Part shown: positions 22,701 through 36,294 of the stretch, in pieces | Numbering within the stretch: position 1 is the first letter of the stretch | Layout: each line of letters starts with the position of its first letter | Assembly: GCA_011037195.1 (NCBI GenBank) | Contig: JAAEAF010014416.1 | Location: 31,857 to 95,856, forward strand | DNA: 64,000 nucleotides | Origin: Triatoma infestans | Lineage: Eukaryota; Arthropoda; Insecta; Hemiptera; Reduviidae | Direction: 5' to 3' | Notes under the pieces: model-generated | The model's database searches: none | The model's input: only the letters and a program-made list of their open reading frames with translations | Told to the model about the DNA's origin: nothing | Translations under genes and position numbers: made by a program

Positions 22701-25700
22701 AAATTAAATTTACTACAAGGTATTTGGAAGGGGAAAAATAAAAATAAAATGACAAAATTACCTCTTCATTGATATCAAATAAATTGAAAATAAAAAATTT
22801 TAAAACACTCAAATGAAGCTGATATTCTTTTAACAATATCTTGCAACCCCTCCTCTTGAACGGATGATCTCTTGGCGTCTCTTAGGCATAGAAGAAATTA
22901 CATTTACTATGATTCGTTGGTCAATATTCTCCCACTCCTCTGTGACTGCAATTTCGAGCTCAGCCAGAGTGTTTGGGAGGTTTTGTCGACCTCTCAGCCG
23001 TCTTCCTATCACGTCCCAGACATGGTCAATGGAATTCAGATCTGGGCTTCTCGGTGGGATCTCCAACAATGTGATCCTGTAAGTACTGTCGGACAATACT
23101 GGCTGTATGAGGTCCTGCATTATCTTGCAAAAAAAGGAAATTTTCCCGTCAAACGGAGCAAAAGGGATTGATCGTCTATAATCTCTGTCACATACCTGTG
23201 AGCAGTCAGGCACCTCCAGATATCCTGTGAAGTTCCGTCCGGGCCTCCATGTTAATTCCACCCCAGACCATTATTGAGCCTCCTCCAAAACGTAAGCTGT
23301 ATGACATAGTACAAGCTGTGAACCTCTGTCCTCTCCTTCTCCACACACTTTCCCTTCCGTCTGGCGAGTGCAGAGCAAATCTGGACTTGTCACCAAAGAC
23401 TCGACGCCTCCAGTGATCTTCAATCCATTCCACATGTTGTCGAGCAAACGTCAGCCTGTAAACTTATGAGCTGTGGTAAGAAGTAGCAGATCTTCTGCAT
23501 GATAAGTCGTGTTCCCTAAGACGCCTCCTCACTGTCGAACTCGAAATTTGGACATTTCTAAATACGTCAACTAGTCCACGTAGCTGATTTCCTGTGAGAG
23601 TCAGCTATCATCTCTCAAGACAGCTAGCCGAATAAATCTGTTTTCGAACTGTAGTACTCCTTGGCCTGCCTTGTCCGGGTCTTCTACTGAAGCTTCCAGA
23701 CTCTCTGTATCGAGGGAGAACTCTAGAGACTGTGGATTGATTTATTCCAAGCCGCTGTGCAATTCCACGCTGACTCATTCGAGTTTCCGATAATGTCACG
23801 ATTCTGACCCAGTCATTCTCAGTTAAGAGGGTTTCGCGGTTCATTATTAAAAAAAAAAAGAAAAAAAAGCACTTTAATTAAATCAGAGGAAAAAAAAATT
23901 GGACCAAAAAATTAGAAGCGCAAGTGTAAACGTATCAAAGGTAAGTTGCATACTGCTTATTTTGAAGTGATAATGTTGTTTTTGTTTAACGATTAGGATA
24001 AAGCGATCTTCAATACTTTTAATTTCTGTATAATGAAACCAAGTACGAAAACATAAATAAACAAATAATAATTTTATCTTGATGTAATTTAATTTTATTA
24101 ATAGTGATGCAATATTTTTGCACAGCAGTTTATATTAACATAGTGGTAGAATCTGCATTAATAGGTCTCCAAATAAATGAAACCAAAACAAAATATATGT
24201 TTGTGGTGGTGGCGTTGGCCCCCCAGGGGAGAACCTACAAAATGCATACGTTCTGCTTTCAGAAGGTGAAGGAATTCTCCTACCTTGGCTCTCAAGTCAA
24301 CTCCTCCCATAGAATTTCGCAGGAGATAAGTAAAAGGATCATGGCTGCCAAAAGGTGCTACTACGGCTTGGAAAAGCACATGAAAAGCAAATTAATCTCC
24401 AGGAAGTCAAAAATTATATTATATAAAACGCTCGTATGCCCAGTACTAACATATGCCTCCCAGACCTGGACTATCTCCAAAAGGAACGAAGACAATCTCC
24501 TTGTTTTCGAAAGAAAAATTTTAAGGAGAATTTTGGAGCCCTTGAGGGAAGGAGGTGTGTTCAGGAGAAGGAAAAATAGAGAACTATACGAATTGTATGG
24601 TGAGGCAGACGTGGTTTGGGCAGTAAAATTGAACCGATTGAGCTGGGCGGGGCATGTGGTGAGGATGCAGGTGGACGACATTCGAAGGAGATTACTCAAA
24701 GGAGAAATCGGAACGTCGGCGGGTCGGTTTCCTAAGCTGAGATGGTTGGACGGTGAGAAGCGTGAGAAGATTGTTTTCCTTTATTTTTGAGTTTACTTTA
24801 TGTCTTCATTTTCCTTTCTGTCAATAAAAGTGTTATTCATTTCATAATATTTTTGTGTTTTCTCCCCACTACTCCGGCAAGCTCACATTGTATTGTATTA
24901 GTAGTTCAAAGATCGTAGTTCCTCAGTTCCCCATAAAAATCAATTTTCCTGGAAAAATGAATGAAATAAAAATGACAGGCACAAACTAGTATAGTAGTAA
25001 AAACAGGATTAAAGAAAATTGTAGGAGCTGTATTCTGGAAAATATTAAAAAAATGAAAAATGTATAGTTATTCGTTTAAAGTAGCACTTCCATATATTAT
25101 TTTATGCATAGTATTCACATTATTACTTACTTCTTGTCCAATAACATAAATATTCCAATTTCATACTGAAAGCCGAGTTAACGAGCCATGATATATTATC
25201 AATAAAGAGATATTTTTGCGCTATCAACATTTTGAGGGTGCTGTATCATTTAAAGGCCAGTATCAGAAGATTTTTTTTCATGATATATTGGGCAATATGG
25301 CTTCAACTGCAGGTCATTTATCCGCTGAATTTTTTTTTTTAACAATTAATGAAAGCCTTCTCTAATCGCTCAACTATGACTAATAGCGCTCAATGGTCAC
25401 AATACAACCGGACAATTTTAAAAACTTATGGTATAACAAACACCTTTTCATGGAACAATCAAAGTTTTATTCCATTTATTATAACATCGTTTCTAGGGAA
25501 TTTATTTTGTTTAGTTTTCATTATCTGGTGAGATTTCATTCATAAATATATTCAATATTGCTATCAAAAATATTTATACAAAATAAACAGAATATTCTTC
25601 TATGGGATGATAAATATGAACCTTCTTACAGCCATAAATTTATTTTATTTATTTCATCATTATTTAAATTATAATATTTCCCGACGATAATATTCCACGT

Positions 25701-28700
25701 GTCACTGTCTAGGGATGCTTTATACAATTACTGAAAATTAATATTAAAACTATTATACAATGAAATTATTTTTATATATAATTTGTACAACTGTATTCAA
25801 TATTATTATCCGAAAATTATACCAACCTTTGTTAAATTTTTAATTTTAGTATGTGTCTTATTTTGTACCTCATACAAAATTTAATACCTCGTTATTATTT
25901 AATTCTTTAAAATTTATGATTTTGTAACACTTGATGTGTTATCGTGCACTATTTTTTTTTATATTTATGTTAATTTATTAAAATTTTGTTTAATCGCCTT
26001 ATTTATAACGTATTAGGTTTTTTTGACCATGTGGTTTCTGTTTATTCATACTGAGTTTATTTTAATGTTTTATAATATAATAAACATATCTTTGCAGGCC
26101 ACAGATATTATAAGTCAACGCTCTATATTCTGACGATGTGTGAAGCTCCGGCCAAAACCATTAAAAAGAAACAATGCTACAAGTATAAAATTCCCAATCA
26201 TATATTCAATATTTATATACAAACTTAAAAACCAGATTCTAATAATGGATGAAATCTATGAGAATCAATCAAAAGAAACTGTTCTGCTGGACATATCCAG
26301 CGTTTCATGCATAACCAACCATTCGGGTAATTTTTATTGAGTAATATGTAGTTGGGTCCGCAATGTTGATTTTATGATTTTAACCGTCGTAGGATCATGC
26401 TTTATTTTCTAGGTTCTGACCGATTTCGGATTCTCATCCACCGTCAGAGTAAGACTATCAATCAATTCCTGTAGAGAGGATGACATCAACTTGATGTTTG
26501 TATCTGGTTGATAAACTGGTGCGGGATACAAAATGAAAATCCGAAACCGGTCTGAACCATGAAATGAAGCATGATGCTACGACGGATAAAATCATAGATA
26601 ATATAATCATTTTAATATTTTTCTTTCACAAATCAAAATTAATGCATCAACAGTAATGCCCGTATATCAACCCAATTTCTTTGAATTTAGAGTTTATTTT
26701 TCTTGAAAAATCTAACCAGAGATATAAAAACAATACTATTCCAATGAAATAAAGTTTTTTTTTACATGATCCGCACACATAAAAAAACTTTCTATTACAT
26801 ATTTGAAATTTACAACTTTTTTGTTTTGTTTTAATAAATTCAATTTATATTTTCAGATAAGAGAGAGTAATGACTTGAATGTAACAATCAATCCATGTAA
26901 AAGAAACATAAATACAGGAAATAATTGATATGTATATCATTATAATCGATTTGACATAAAAGTTACAAATAATCTATATTGTACAAAAACAAATCCAATA
27001 TCAATACTACTTGGTTATGAAGAAGTGACCCTGTAATAAGATGCTATGCCAAAAAAATGCTCTCGAAAGAAAAAAAACAGTATAAAAATACCTTAAGTTC
27101 AGTAGGTTTCATGACAGAAAGTGTTTTATAAGTAGTTTCTGGTTCTTCGGTTGTAGTAATGATTACATCATCAGTAGAGGCCACATCATCAGACTGCATT
27201 ATCACAGTATTAGACATAACTATTCCAACATTAGGTAGAAAAGTGTCGGTCTGTTCTTTACTGGCTGCATTGCTAGTCTTGCAATTTACTTCTCCATCAT
27301 CATCGGATCCTGCGGAATGGTCTCCATCTCCAACCGTAAAAGCCTTCGTGTACAAAATTATGAAAATATTAAATAGGAAAAATAATTCCTTAATACCTAA
27401 TAACATTTATATGAATTGCTTAAGGGAGAAATTTAATTCCCCTCAAAATTAATTAATTTGAGAGCAAAAATGAGAAGTACGATGATTGCGAGAGAAAAGG
27501 CGACTTAGGGTTGAAGATGGGAGATGAGGATTAGAGTAGGTAATTGTGTTCAAGGATCTTAGCTGTTATCAGTGAAGTCAGCAAGCTGTGGGAAGAAATA
27601 AATAGCCGAATTGATGTAACAATCATTTGAATTGATGCAGGCTATATCATTCAATGAATAAGAAATTCCTCAGCAAAAAAGAAGCAAAACGCCCAAAGCA
27701 CAAAAATGACCGTTTACAAAACAGTCTAAGTTCCCACCATAACTTACAGAAGCAATGACTTAGATATAGACGAATCGCCTTCAGACCATAGAAAATAAAG
27801 TTATTTGGAAAAGGTAATTGGAAAGAATTGGGCTAGGAGTAGTTCCCCTCCAAGAAAATATAAAGACGGTCAGTCAGTTAAGATGTGAGTCGGCAATATT
27901 TAGAAAATGTATGATTGCTAGAAAACCCTAAGAAAGCAAAATGAGCAAAGTTTTCGGTTACTCGGCAAAGAGCTAAAGAGAGATGACTTGCCATGTCAGT
28001 GAAGCATGCGTGAGAAGAATATTCTTGGAGCCAAGCCAAACGTCACTCCAAGAACATGTGAGAATGGTGGCAGCTTTGCTAAACCTCTACACCTAACGGT
28101 AGAAGAGGATCTAAGTAACTAAGTAAAAATAATTAAAAATGTTGACCACACTTTCTTTCTTTTTTTCAAAACAAATATAATAATACTAACCGGTACTTGA
28201 GTTTCCCTTTGAGTGACTGAACTCTTTCTTCTCTGATTAAACGTACTACCAAGTTTACTGAACTTTGAAGTAACGTTTGATAATGCTTTACTCCCTGAAA
28301 TATAAAAACAAATATAGGGGCATTTTTGTTAGCGAATAATCTATATAAAATGAAATTGCAATTTTACATAACCAATTTTATTTCATATACATAATACATA
28401 TTGGACATACTCGGGTGTCAATCAAAACTTTTTTGACTATAAAAAAATCTGGTATGAAGCACTCACATGACTTTCTATTACTGCAATTTACAGTTATAAT
28501 TGACAAATTTTACTAAGTGTTTAGTTCGTCTTCAATATCACATCAAATGGAGTATCTAAGCATAATAAAACGACTTTTTTGAGGGAAGCGGCCTCCCTCT
28601 ACAAGTTACATATGTTACATTTATCTCTACAAGTTAGATATGTAGTACGAGTAAAAACTCCAACTTCGAAAAATTCAGACAATCCGAATGATACTTCCTC

Positions 28701-31700
28701 TTGCAGCAATAAGAAAAAGTAAATCACTACAATATATTCATCAAAATATAGTACTAGTCTTATAAATTCACAAAGTGTATCATTCTTGGATACTTGCCAA
28801 CATTCTTAATATTTTCTAACTGTGTTTCAGAAATATTTCTAGGTATTGTCGGATTTGCTTGTAAAAAGTTATTGGAAGATGTTTGACTTTGCACTTTATT
28901 TAATGGAGCACCTAGATGCCATTGTACGCTACCTTCATCCGCAACTTCTAGTGCTACTCTAAGACAGTCGCAAATAGCACGTAGTGATTCTGTAATTAGC
29001 AATAGTTTTTCATTTATTTTTTCCATTCAAAGTTGAAAGTTCATTAAAAAAAAAACTAAAAAAAATATTACCTATCATTTCCTCTTCTGTTTTAATGACT
29101 ATGGCCACATTGTTAAAGAATCTTAGGTTGCTTGATCTAAATGTATGACAAGCTATGTATTCATCCAGTTTATAACGTAGTCTAAGACAATAATGCGGTT
29201 GAGCCTTGCTTTTAGACTGTACATAAAAAAAAATTAGTGAAAAATATGCTCTTAGATTTTTCTCTTTCTAGGAGCCTCTACAGCTCACTGTACGGTGATG
29301 GACAGTGTTGTCTGCAGTGAGAAAACAGTCCAGAGGCCGGCAGTGCACTAAGAAGGCTTTGGGCGCCAATGACCACAGATGTTGACACGTTTTAAATTAA
29401 AAAAAACAACAACTAAATACAATTAAAATTCTTTCCTTTACCTTATTAAAAATCTGCAATGGATTATTTGAATGAGAAACTTGAACTGGACCTAATTCAA
29501 CCATGGTAATGTCTGATAAAGGAACCCTTTGGCATTTGGTAACTTTGTCAATTTCATCGTCATAACTAGAAAAATTCACAAGTTCATTTAGAACTTGTTT
29601 AAATAATATAATAAGTTTAAATTATATAAAGTACTTACTCGGCGACATAGTAAGAATCCCTAGTTAAAATAAGGATTGTATCCATATCTGTTTCTAACGG
29701 ATCTCCGCTCCTATAATAAATAAACGGAAATATTAGGCTTTGCTAATATGGAAATATTCCAGAAACTAGACAAAAACATTGGAAATGATGATTATAAAGA
29801 GTTGTTGACAGGATGATTTGACTGTTCTCGAATCGATTCTCAGATAGATATGGTGTGAAGCAGGGTGACCTCTTTGCCTTGTTATTTATGTAAAATTAAA
29901 TAATTCTAATTCTTTTCCACAATCACAAATTGCAGAGTTTAAAAAGAAATAACAGCTCATACATACGATTTGATATTGTGCCTGCATATCAATGATACTA
30001 GTTTTCAAGATTATTAAAAAGCCTCCTAAGAAATAGAATAACACTTAACGCGTAAACTGTCTAATCAATGCTAATATAAGAACTTTAGAAAAATGGAATG
30101 GACACTGGTGAGTCCCTTGGGCGGAGCTCATTTCGACCTACACAAGCACAAAAGCGCGTGAAGAAACTATAATTGAATTTTGTCGTAAATTGTACCCAAA
30201 TTACTAGTTAGTATTAATCCGATTAATACTGAAATCAATGATTATCATGCTCTAATCAATAAAATTACTGATACAAAAAATAGCCCAAATGCTGTTAAAT
30301 TTGTTATATACTGTAAATTCATAAAAATTAGCAAAGAAATCAATCACTTACACTGGATCCGCGTTGATGAGTCCCCAAGCTCCTAGTATTAACGAAGAAT
30401 CAGAAATCAATAATTTTTTACAATCTTCTATAAGCAGTTTTACATGTTCTGCAGTAGCAGCAGAATCGGCATCATCTTCTCCACCTAGATCTTCGCTTAC
30501 CACCTGGCCTAATAAGTAATAAGTTGTTTACATTTTAATATTATTAACGCATGGTACCAATCAAACCATCTTATACACTAATTGTACTTTTTCAGTAAAA
30601 TATTAAAATAATTCAATTAATAAAATTATGGTACCACTATACCTTGCATAATGTCAATCGTAGCTTGCCTGTAGACATCTTTGAAACGGCTCAAGTAATA
30701 CCTAAAATTGTAAGCATGCATTAAAAAGAAAACAGCAGACATATGCAAATTGATGTCAGTCTTCGCAAACTTCCTAAACACTATTCTAATTTATCATTCA
30801 AATGTTATATTTTTTTTGTTTTAAATAAATATATATTTTTGTATTTTGTTTACAAATAATGAAAAAATATTTAGAAACCATTACAAAAAAAAAAAAAAAA
30901 AAAAAAAGCAGCTAATTTAATAGGTAAATTTATGCACTTAAATTTCTAATGCGAATAAAGGTCTATTACAAAATGAATACGTTTCTTTCTTTAGAAAGTT
31001 AAGTCAAAAGTAGAAATTTTGTAATTTTGTTCATCAATTCCTCCATACATCAAAACATTTAGCTATTTTTTGTTTGCAGTCTTTAATTCATTTAACTTTC
31101 TTATAACCCTCCAAAAACAGAGGGATTATAAACAATGAAGCCACTTTTACATACAAGGAAATAGATATAGGCTAACTGGCACAATCGATAGTAATAATAA
31201 AACTTTGAGGCAACAGCCTATGAAGGGCCAAGGCTTGTCAGGCAGTGATTTTTATTTGGGAGAGGGGCAGTGAAAGGCATGCCGTTGTTCCCTCCGTCGT
31301 GTATACCAGGTCTTTGCTACCAGGTCTCTGTAACTCTCTATTTTTTCTCACTAAGCTGGGTCAACACCGTCTTTGCCTTCATGGGAGTCGAACTCTGAAT
31401 TCTTGCACCATAGGACGAATGCGCTAGCCACCATTGATACAAAGACCAACGCTTGGGAGTAAGCACCATTAATATAAATAAAAATGAAAATATCTTAAAT
31501 CTGATATGGTAAGCTGGAACAATCTTTAGAGACCCGAACTTTGGATTTGCAATACAACAATCCAAATGATTTCTCCGTAAATAATATTTTGTTTCCATTA
31601 CTTGACAATGTCATTTTTCTATACTTCATATGGAAAATGCTGCAAATAGCTTTCATGTGGATAATAAACTGGGACGGGGCCTTAAAGGCTTATTTTTCTG

Positions 31701-34700
31701 ACAAAATATTACCGCACAACTCTAAATAAACCATAAAATATTGCTATTGACTATAGCTTATAAAGTGTATAATTTAAGTGTTTTAGATAATCTTAGACAT
31801 TTCAAAAACCCATTAAATTTGCGAAAGTGAAATGGTGAATACTTTTGAACACAAAGCAGCAACACTTTACACGGTAAAAGCGAACATGACGCACAGTCAT
31901 GCAATTACGTACATTAATCAGAAAGTTGCAAATTTCGTATTGATTGAATAAAAGCGCGAGAATAATAATATTACAACTCCAAAAGGCGATTTAATAATAA
32001 TAAAATTTATTATTTCCATCAACTTTCTGCAGGAAAATGCATACCTAGTATAGACTACCTGTATCCAATATGATTACATTATTGCCCTATTTCATGAAGG
32101 GGGGAAGACACTAATTTTTATTGCAATTTGCTTTCTTAAAACAAATTTTCCAAATGATGTTTGTGAAGATGTGGCGACTGAATTTCACTTAAATTAGAAT
32201 TTTATTAATTTTGTAGTTCGAGTCCAGCGGTGCTACCCTTAGATTTATTCTTCCTAGGAGCCTCTACAGCTCACTGTCCGGTGATGGATAAGTTGTCTGT
32301 AACGAGAGAACATTGTCTGAAGGCCGGCAGTGCACTGAGAAGGCCCCGGGCACCAATGACCATAGTTGATGATGAGTCTTAAATTAAAAAAAAATTACAA
32401 TGAAATGTTTGTACGGCAATGGCCAGATTTTTTACGTTTCAGGTACCATTGGTGCCCTTCTTCAGGAGCTCTTTAGGGTAGGAGAGGAGAGAACGTTGAG
32501 ACTCAATTTAAGGTCTGACGATTTAATACCATTTAAAAAAAAATCAATTTTGTAATAGACGTAACGACTTACCACCAATTAGAGAATCTAATGCAATATA
32601 ATATTTAAAATTAAAAATAATAAGTAAAATTTAAAAAAATAAATAAAGAAAATATTATCAAAAATATCCAACACAATATATTAAAATTAAAACAGTCATA
32701 TAAAATAAAAGATTGGAAGAAAATAAAGAATATATAGAAATTTAAATTGAATTGAATAGTTACGTTATATAAATAGGAATCAGTATTACATGCAAAAAAT
32801 TTGTGAATGAAATTGTAATACAATAAGAGACAGAAAAGAAAAAAAAAATCTGTGCTTAGAAAAACAGTACATAATAAAAATATTAAATATTGCAGTGTAA
32901 TAGGCAAATAAAAATTGTTAGCGATTAATTACAAAAATAAATAGGCACAAAATAATTTTTTTAAATATTATTTCAAAATCAAGCAAAAAGCAATAAAAAC
33001 AAAAATTATTTCTTTCACAACTGTCAAATAATTAACCATATTTTAAGGCATATTGATTAACAAAGCAAGTAATCTTATATAAAACAAGAGTAACCTTGAC
33101 ATAGCAAATAACAATCAATCATAATTAAGGGAGAGAAAAAAAATAAAATTATTATAAAAGCTCATTAAGGAATTATATAGACAATGTTATGCGGCCTCTG
33201 CATGGCAAACCGTCAACTTCTGTTTTTTATTTTATACAAAAAATGTCTACAAAAGGCGAAAAAAATGTTGTTTTTTTTCATATATGTCCATTATAAAAAG
33301 CTGAATAGGTCGGCGAACGTGATTACTTTATGCAGCGCGTTCTTTACTATAGTAAAGATCTATAGATCGTCCTAGATCACTGGAAAAGTTCAGCCACGAC
33401 TTCAAAGTTATGTATTTATTTGCTATACGTATAGTAATCCTTAAATTAAAATAATTTAATGAGTTTGATAAGCACGGAATTAATAATTAAAACTGAGGAT
33501 ATTTTGCTACGTATTTGTTTACACTTTTAAGTCGAAAGTGATACTGTCAGGTCCAGACCATTCTTGACATAACAGCCCATGAGGCCTGGCTTGTTGGTGA
33601 TTTATTGAGGAGTATATCTGATTTTAAATTATAGACTCCTAATCTGGAAATAACAGACTTTAAAAAAGTTTTTTCTTTGGCCTTCCTGAGAAAGAAATAA
33701 TCATAGTTGTTGTCAGAAACAACAGAAGAATTACCTAAAAGAAAAAGAAGGTAGAGCGAAGACAGATTTGAAGGAATCCACCAAGCTTAGAACCATGCCA
33801 TCATCCACTATTTGAAAATATTTAAAAAAAAATTAATAGGCCCCCAAATGTAATTATTGCTAAAAAAAAAAAAAAAAAAAATTGTAAAAACCTAACAACT
33901 TGAACAAAGCAGTGAAGCAATTACAGTTAAAAGTTATGATTTCATTTCTTTTACCCTTCAATTTTTAAGAATTTGGTAACACAAAAAGCAAGAGTAATAA
34001 TTTAAGAAGTAATAAAATAAAGCAGCATTTGATGACCATTCCACAAGCATCAAACTTGTACAATAATGGAATCTTTCACTTTTAAAGTCTTTCTCTCTTA
34101 ATTTCTAGATTAAAATGAAAAAAATTTAGAACAATGAAGAAACCTTGAGAAAAATTTTTATTTTCTTTTGTTCTAATTAGTGGGGAAAAAATAAGAAACT
34201 CATAAAGTTCTCAATATTTTTCACTTAATAAATATTTCACGATGAACAAACGAAACCTTGAAAAAAATATATTTATTGTAGCCTGCCTTAAGAAAGTTTA
34301 ATTCGGAATTACTCAAATCCATAGTAAGTTACTACGGGGTTTATGTAGTAGTATGCCACTTTTTACTTTTTTTCAATGAAAAGTATATTATAACCCAATT
34401 ATTTAGATAACGTCCATTTTCCAGTAGAAATAATAAATGACAATTAGAATACAGCAAAACCCTTATTTAACAAAAAAAAAGTTTGATGTGAAACACACAC
34501 ACACGATTTTCTCTTAATACAGTTAATAACAATTATATAATTGATCAACTTTTTTTTTAATATGGAATTTCTTTTTTGATCTTCTTCAATGTAATTACAT
34601 ACAAATTTCGCAGAACTCCCTAAAATAACTTTTTTGGAAAAATATGTTAAAATAAAAGTAATTCGTTTATATCTATGCAGTTAGCATTTCCAAGTCTGAT

Positions 34701-36254
34701 GAAAAAGTTATATAAAGTCGCACTTCTGGTTAAACTGATTTTGCTTCAGATTTGGAATTCTACTGTTTCTAATACATACGTGGGCAAGGTGAAAAGTTTT
34801 CGGCCTAGTAGTGAAATGAGTTTTTTTTATTTTAAAAATACATTTATTTCTCAAAAAAGCCTCCCTTTAGGTCAATATACTTTGTCCACCGTTCCTCCAA
34901 TAACTGGTTCCCGTCCTTGAAGTGCGATTTTGGAAGGTCTTCAAAATATCCATTTACCGCTGCTATCACCTCTTTTTTCACAATTCATACTTCAAATCCC
35001 TAAATTTTCCCATTCCAAAGCGCATATGTAGGCAGATGCATTATGGTGAAAGAAGATTTTTTTTTTCTTTTGCAAACCAGGCCTTTTCTCTTTAATGTTT
35101 TTTCTGGCTGGTCAAGATGTGCGTAGTATTCCCCATTAATTGTCTGACCCTTTGGCAGGAAGTAAATTAAAAGAATCCCTCCGGAATCCCAAACAACACT
35201 AGCCATAACTTTTCCAGCCGATGCAATTGCCTTTCTTTCTTCGGTGCAAAGACCACTGCTTGCACTGTTGTTTTGACTCAGGTATAAAATGTGAACCCTC
35301 GTTTCATCCACCCTAACAAATTGGCGCAGAAAATCGGTTGGATTTTTCTTAAAACGGCAAAACATTGCTGAGAAACTCGATTCCTCATTTATTTGTGATC
35401 AGCATTTAACAAATGCGGCACCCATCTTGCACAAAGCTTTCTCATACTGAATTCTTCATGTAAAATGTGCCGTACCCTTTCTCTGAGATGCCTACAGCCT
35501 TAGCTATCTCATACACCTTTAATTGTCGATCATCTAGAACCATATTTGTATATCTTCTCGATAGTTTCTTCGGTAGTTGCAGTTTTTAGCCGTCCTTCAC
35601 GTGGATCATTTTCAATCGATGTAATGACCACGTTTAGATTCAGCTGCCCATTTTTTTTTGCTGTTGATAACGAAGGTACAGACACCTTATACACTTTCAC
35701 CAACTTTAGATGAATTTCTGTTGGCGATAAACCATTCAGAACGAAGAATTTTATGACAGAACGGTGTTCAAGTTTAATCGTTTTGTCAAAAACATACTAC
35801 ACTGTAACTTTAAACAGCCGTATAAAACAAACTATTTGTCTGATGAAATTCAAATTTGGAATCTTACTTTTGCAACAAGTGTGCCAACATAACAAACAGT
35901 AATTTCATTTGTAGCAGTGCCGTCTATGGGCTAGACCGAGAACTTTTCACCTTGCCCTAGTAAATTAAACTGAAGTGGTACTTCAGAGGAAAGCTTAGCT
36001 CTACTTAAAACCAAAGCTTAGAACCCCCAAATCAAATTTCCCACAAAATGTTTCAAATAAAAGTGATAGATATATGCATAAAAATAAAAAAAAAAAATGG
36101 ATAGTTTAAATAAAATCGCGAAAACTAAAAAAAAAAGAAACCTTTAGTAAAGTTGCACTGAAACCTTCGTGTCCTCAGATTCGGTGATAATCCAAAACCG
36201 AATATCAAATTTGAACTTCCTACGATTTATCTATCGCTTTTGAGATTTTTGTGT

Positions 36255-36294
<40 letters not shown>

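Larger units (their letters stand above)
19944..24132 (-). mobile_element. Tc1-like transposon split by a gypsy insertion
   Basis: Two 30-bp terminal inverted repeats pair at 19,944-19,973 and 24,103-24,132. Both contain CTGTGCAAAAATATTGCATC, differ at one outer base and are flanked by TA. Removing the gypsy copy (20,062-22,691) leaves about 1.56 kb, the right size for a Tc1 element, with its transposase on the minus strand (22,830-23,844). The whole composite sits in INPP5F intron 17. Confidence 0.8.

Noticed and set aside
24158..24699. Minus-strand ORFs of 73 and 112 residues
   Set aside because: Shadows of the RTE-like reverse transcriptase frame on the plus strand.
27159..27452. 97-residue plus-strand ORF
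   Set aside because: Antisense shadow of INPP5F exon 17, which has splice sites and phase support on the minus strand.
31190..31450. A true tRNA gene
   Set aside because: A- and B-box-like blocks are present but stems do not pair convincingly and a SINE body and tail follow.
32611..32907. 98-residue hydrophobic ORF (minus)
   Set aside because: Phe/Leu/Tyr-rich translation of AT-rich intron DNA, typical of random ORFs here.
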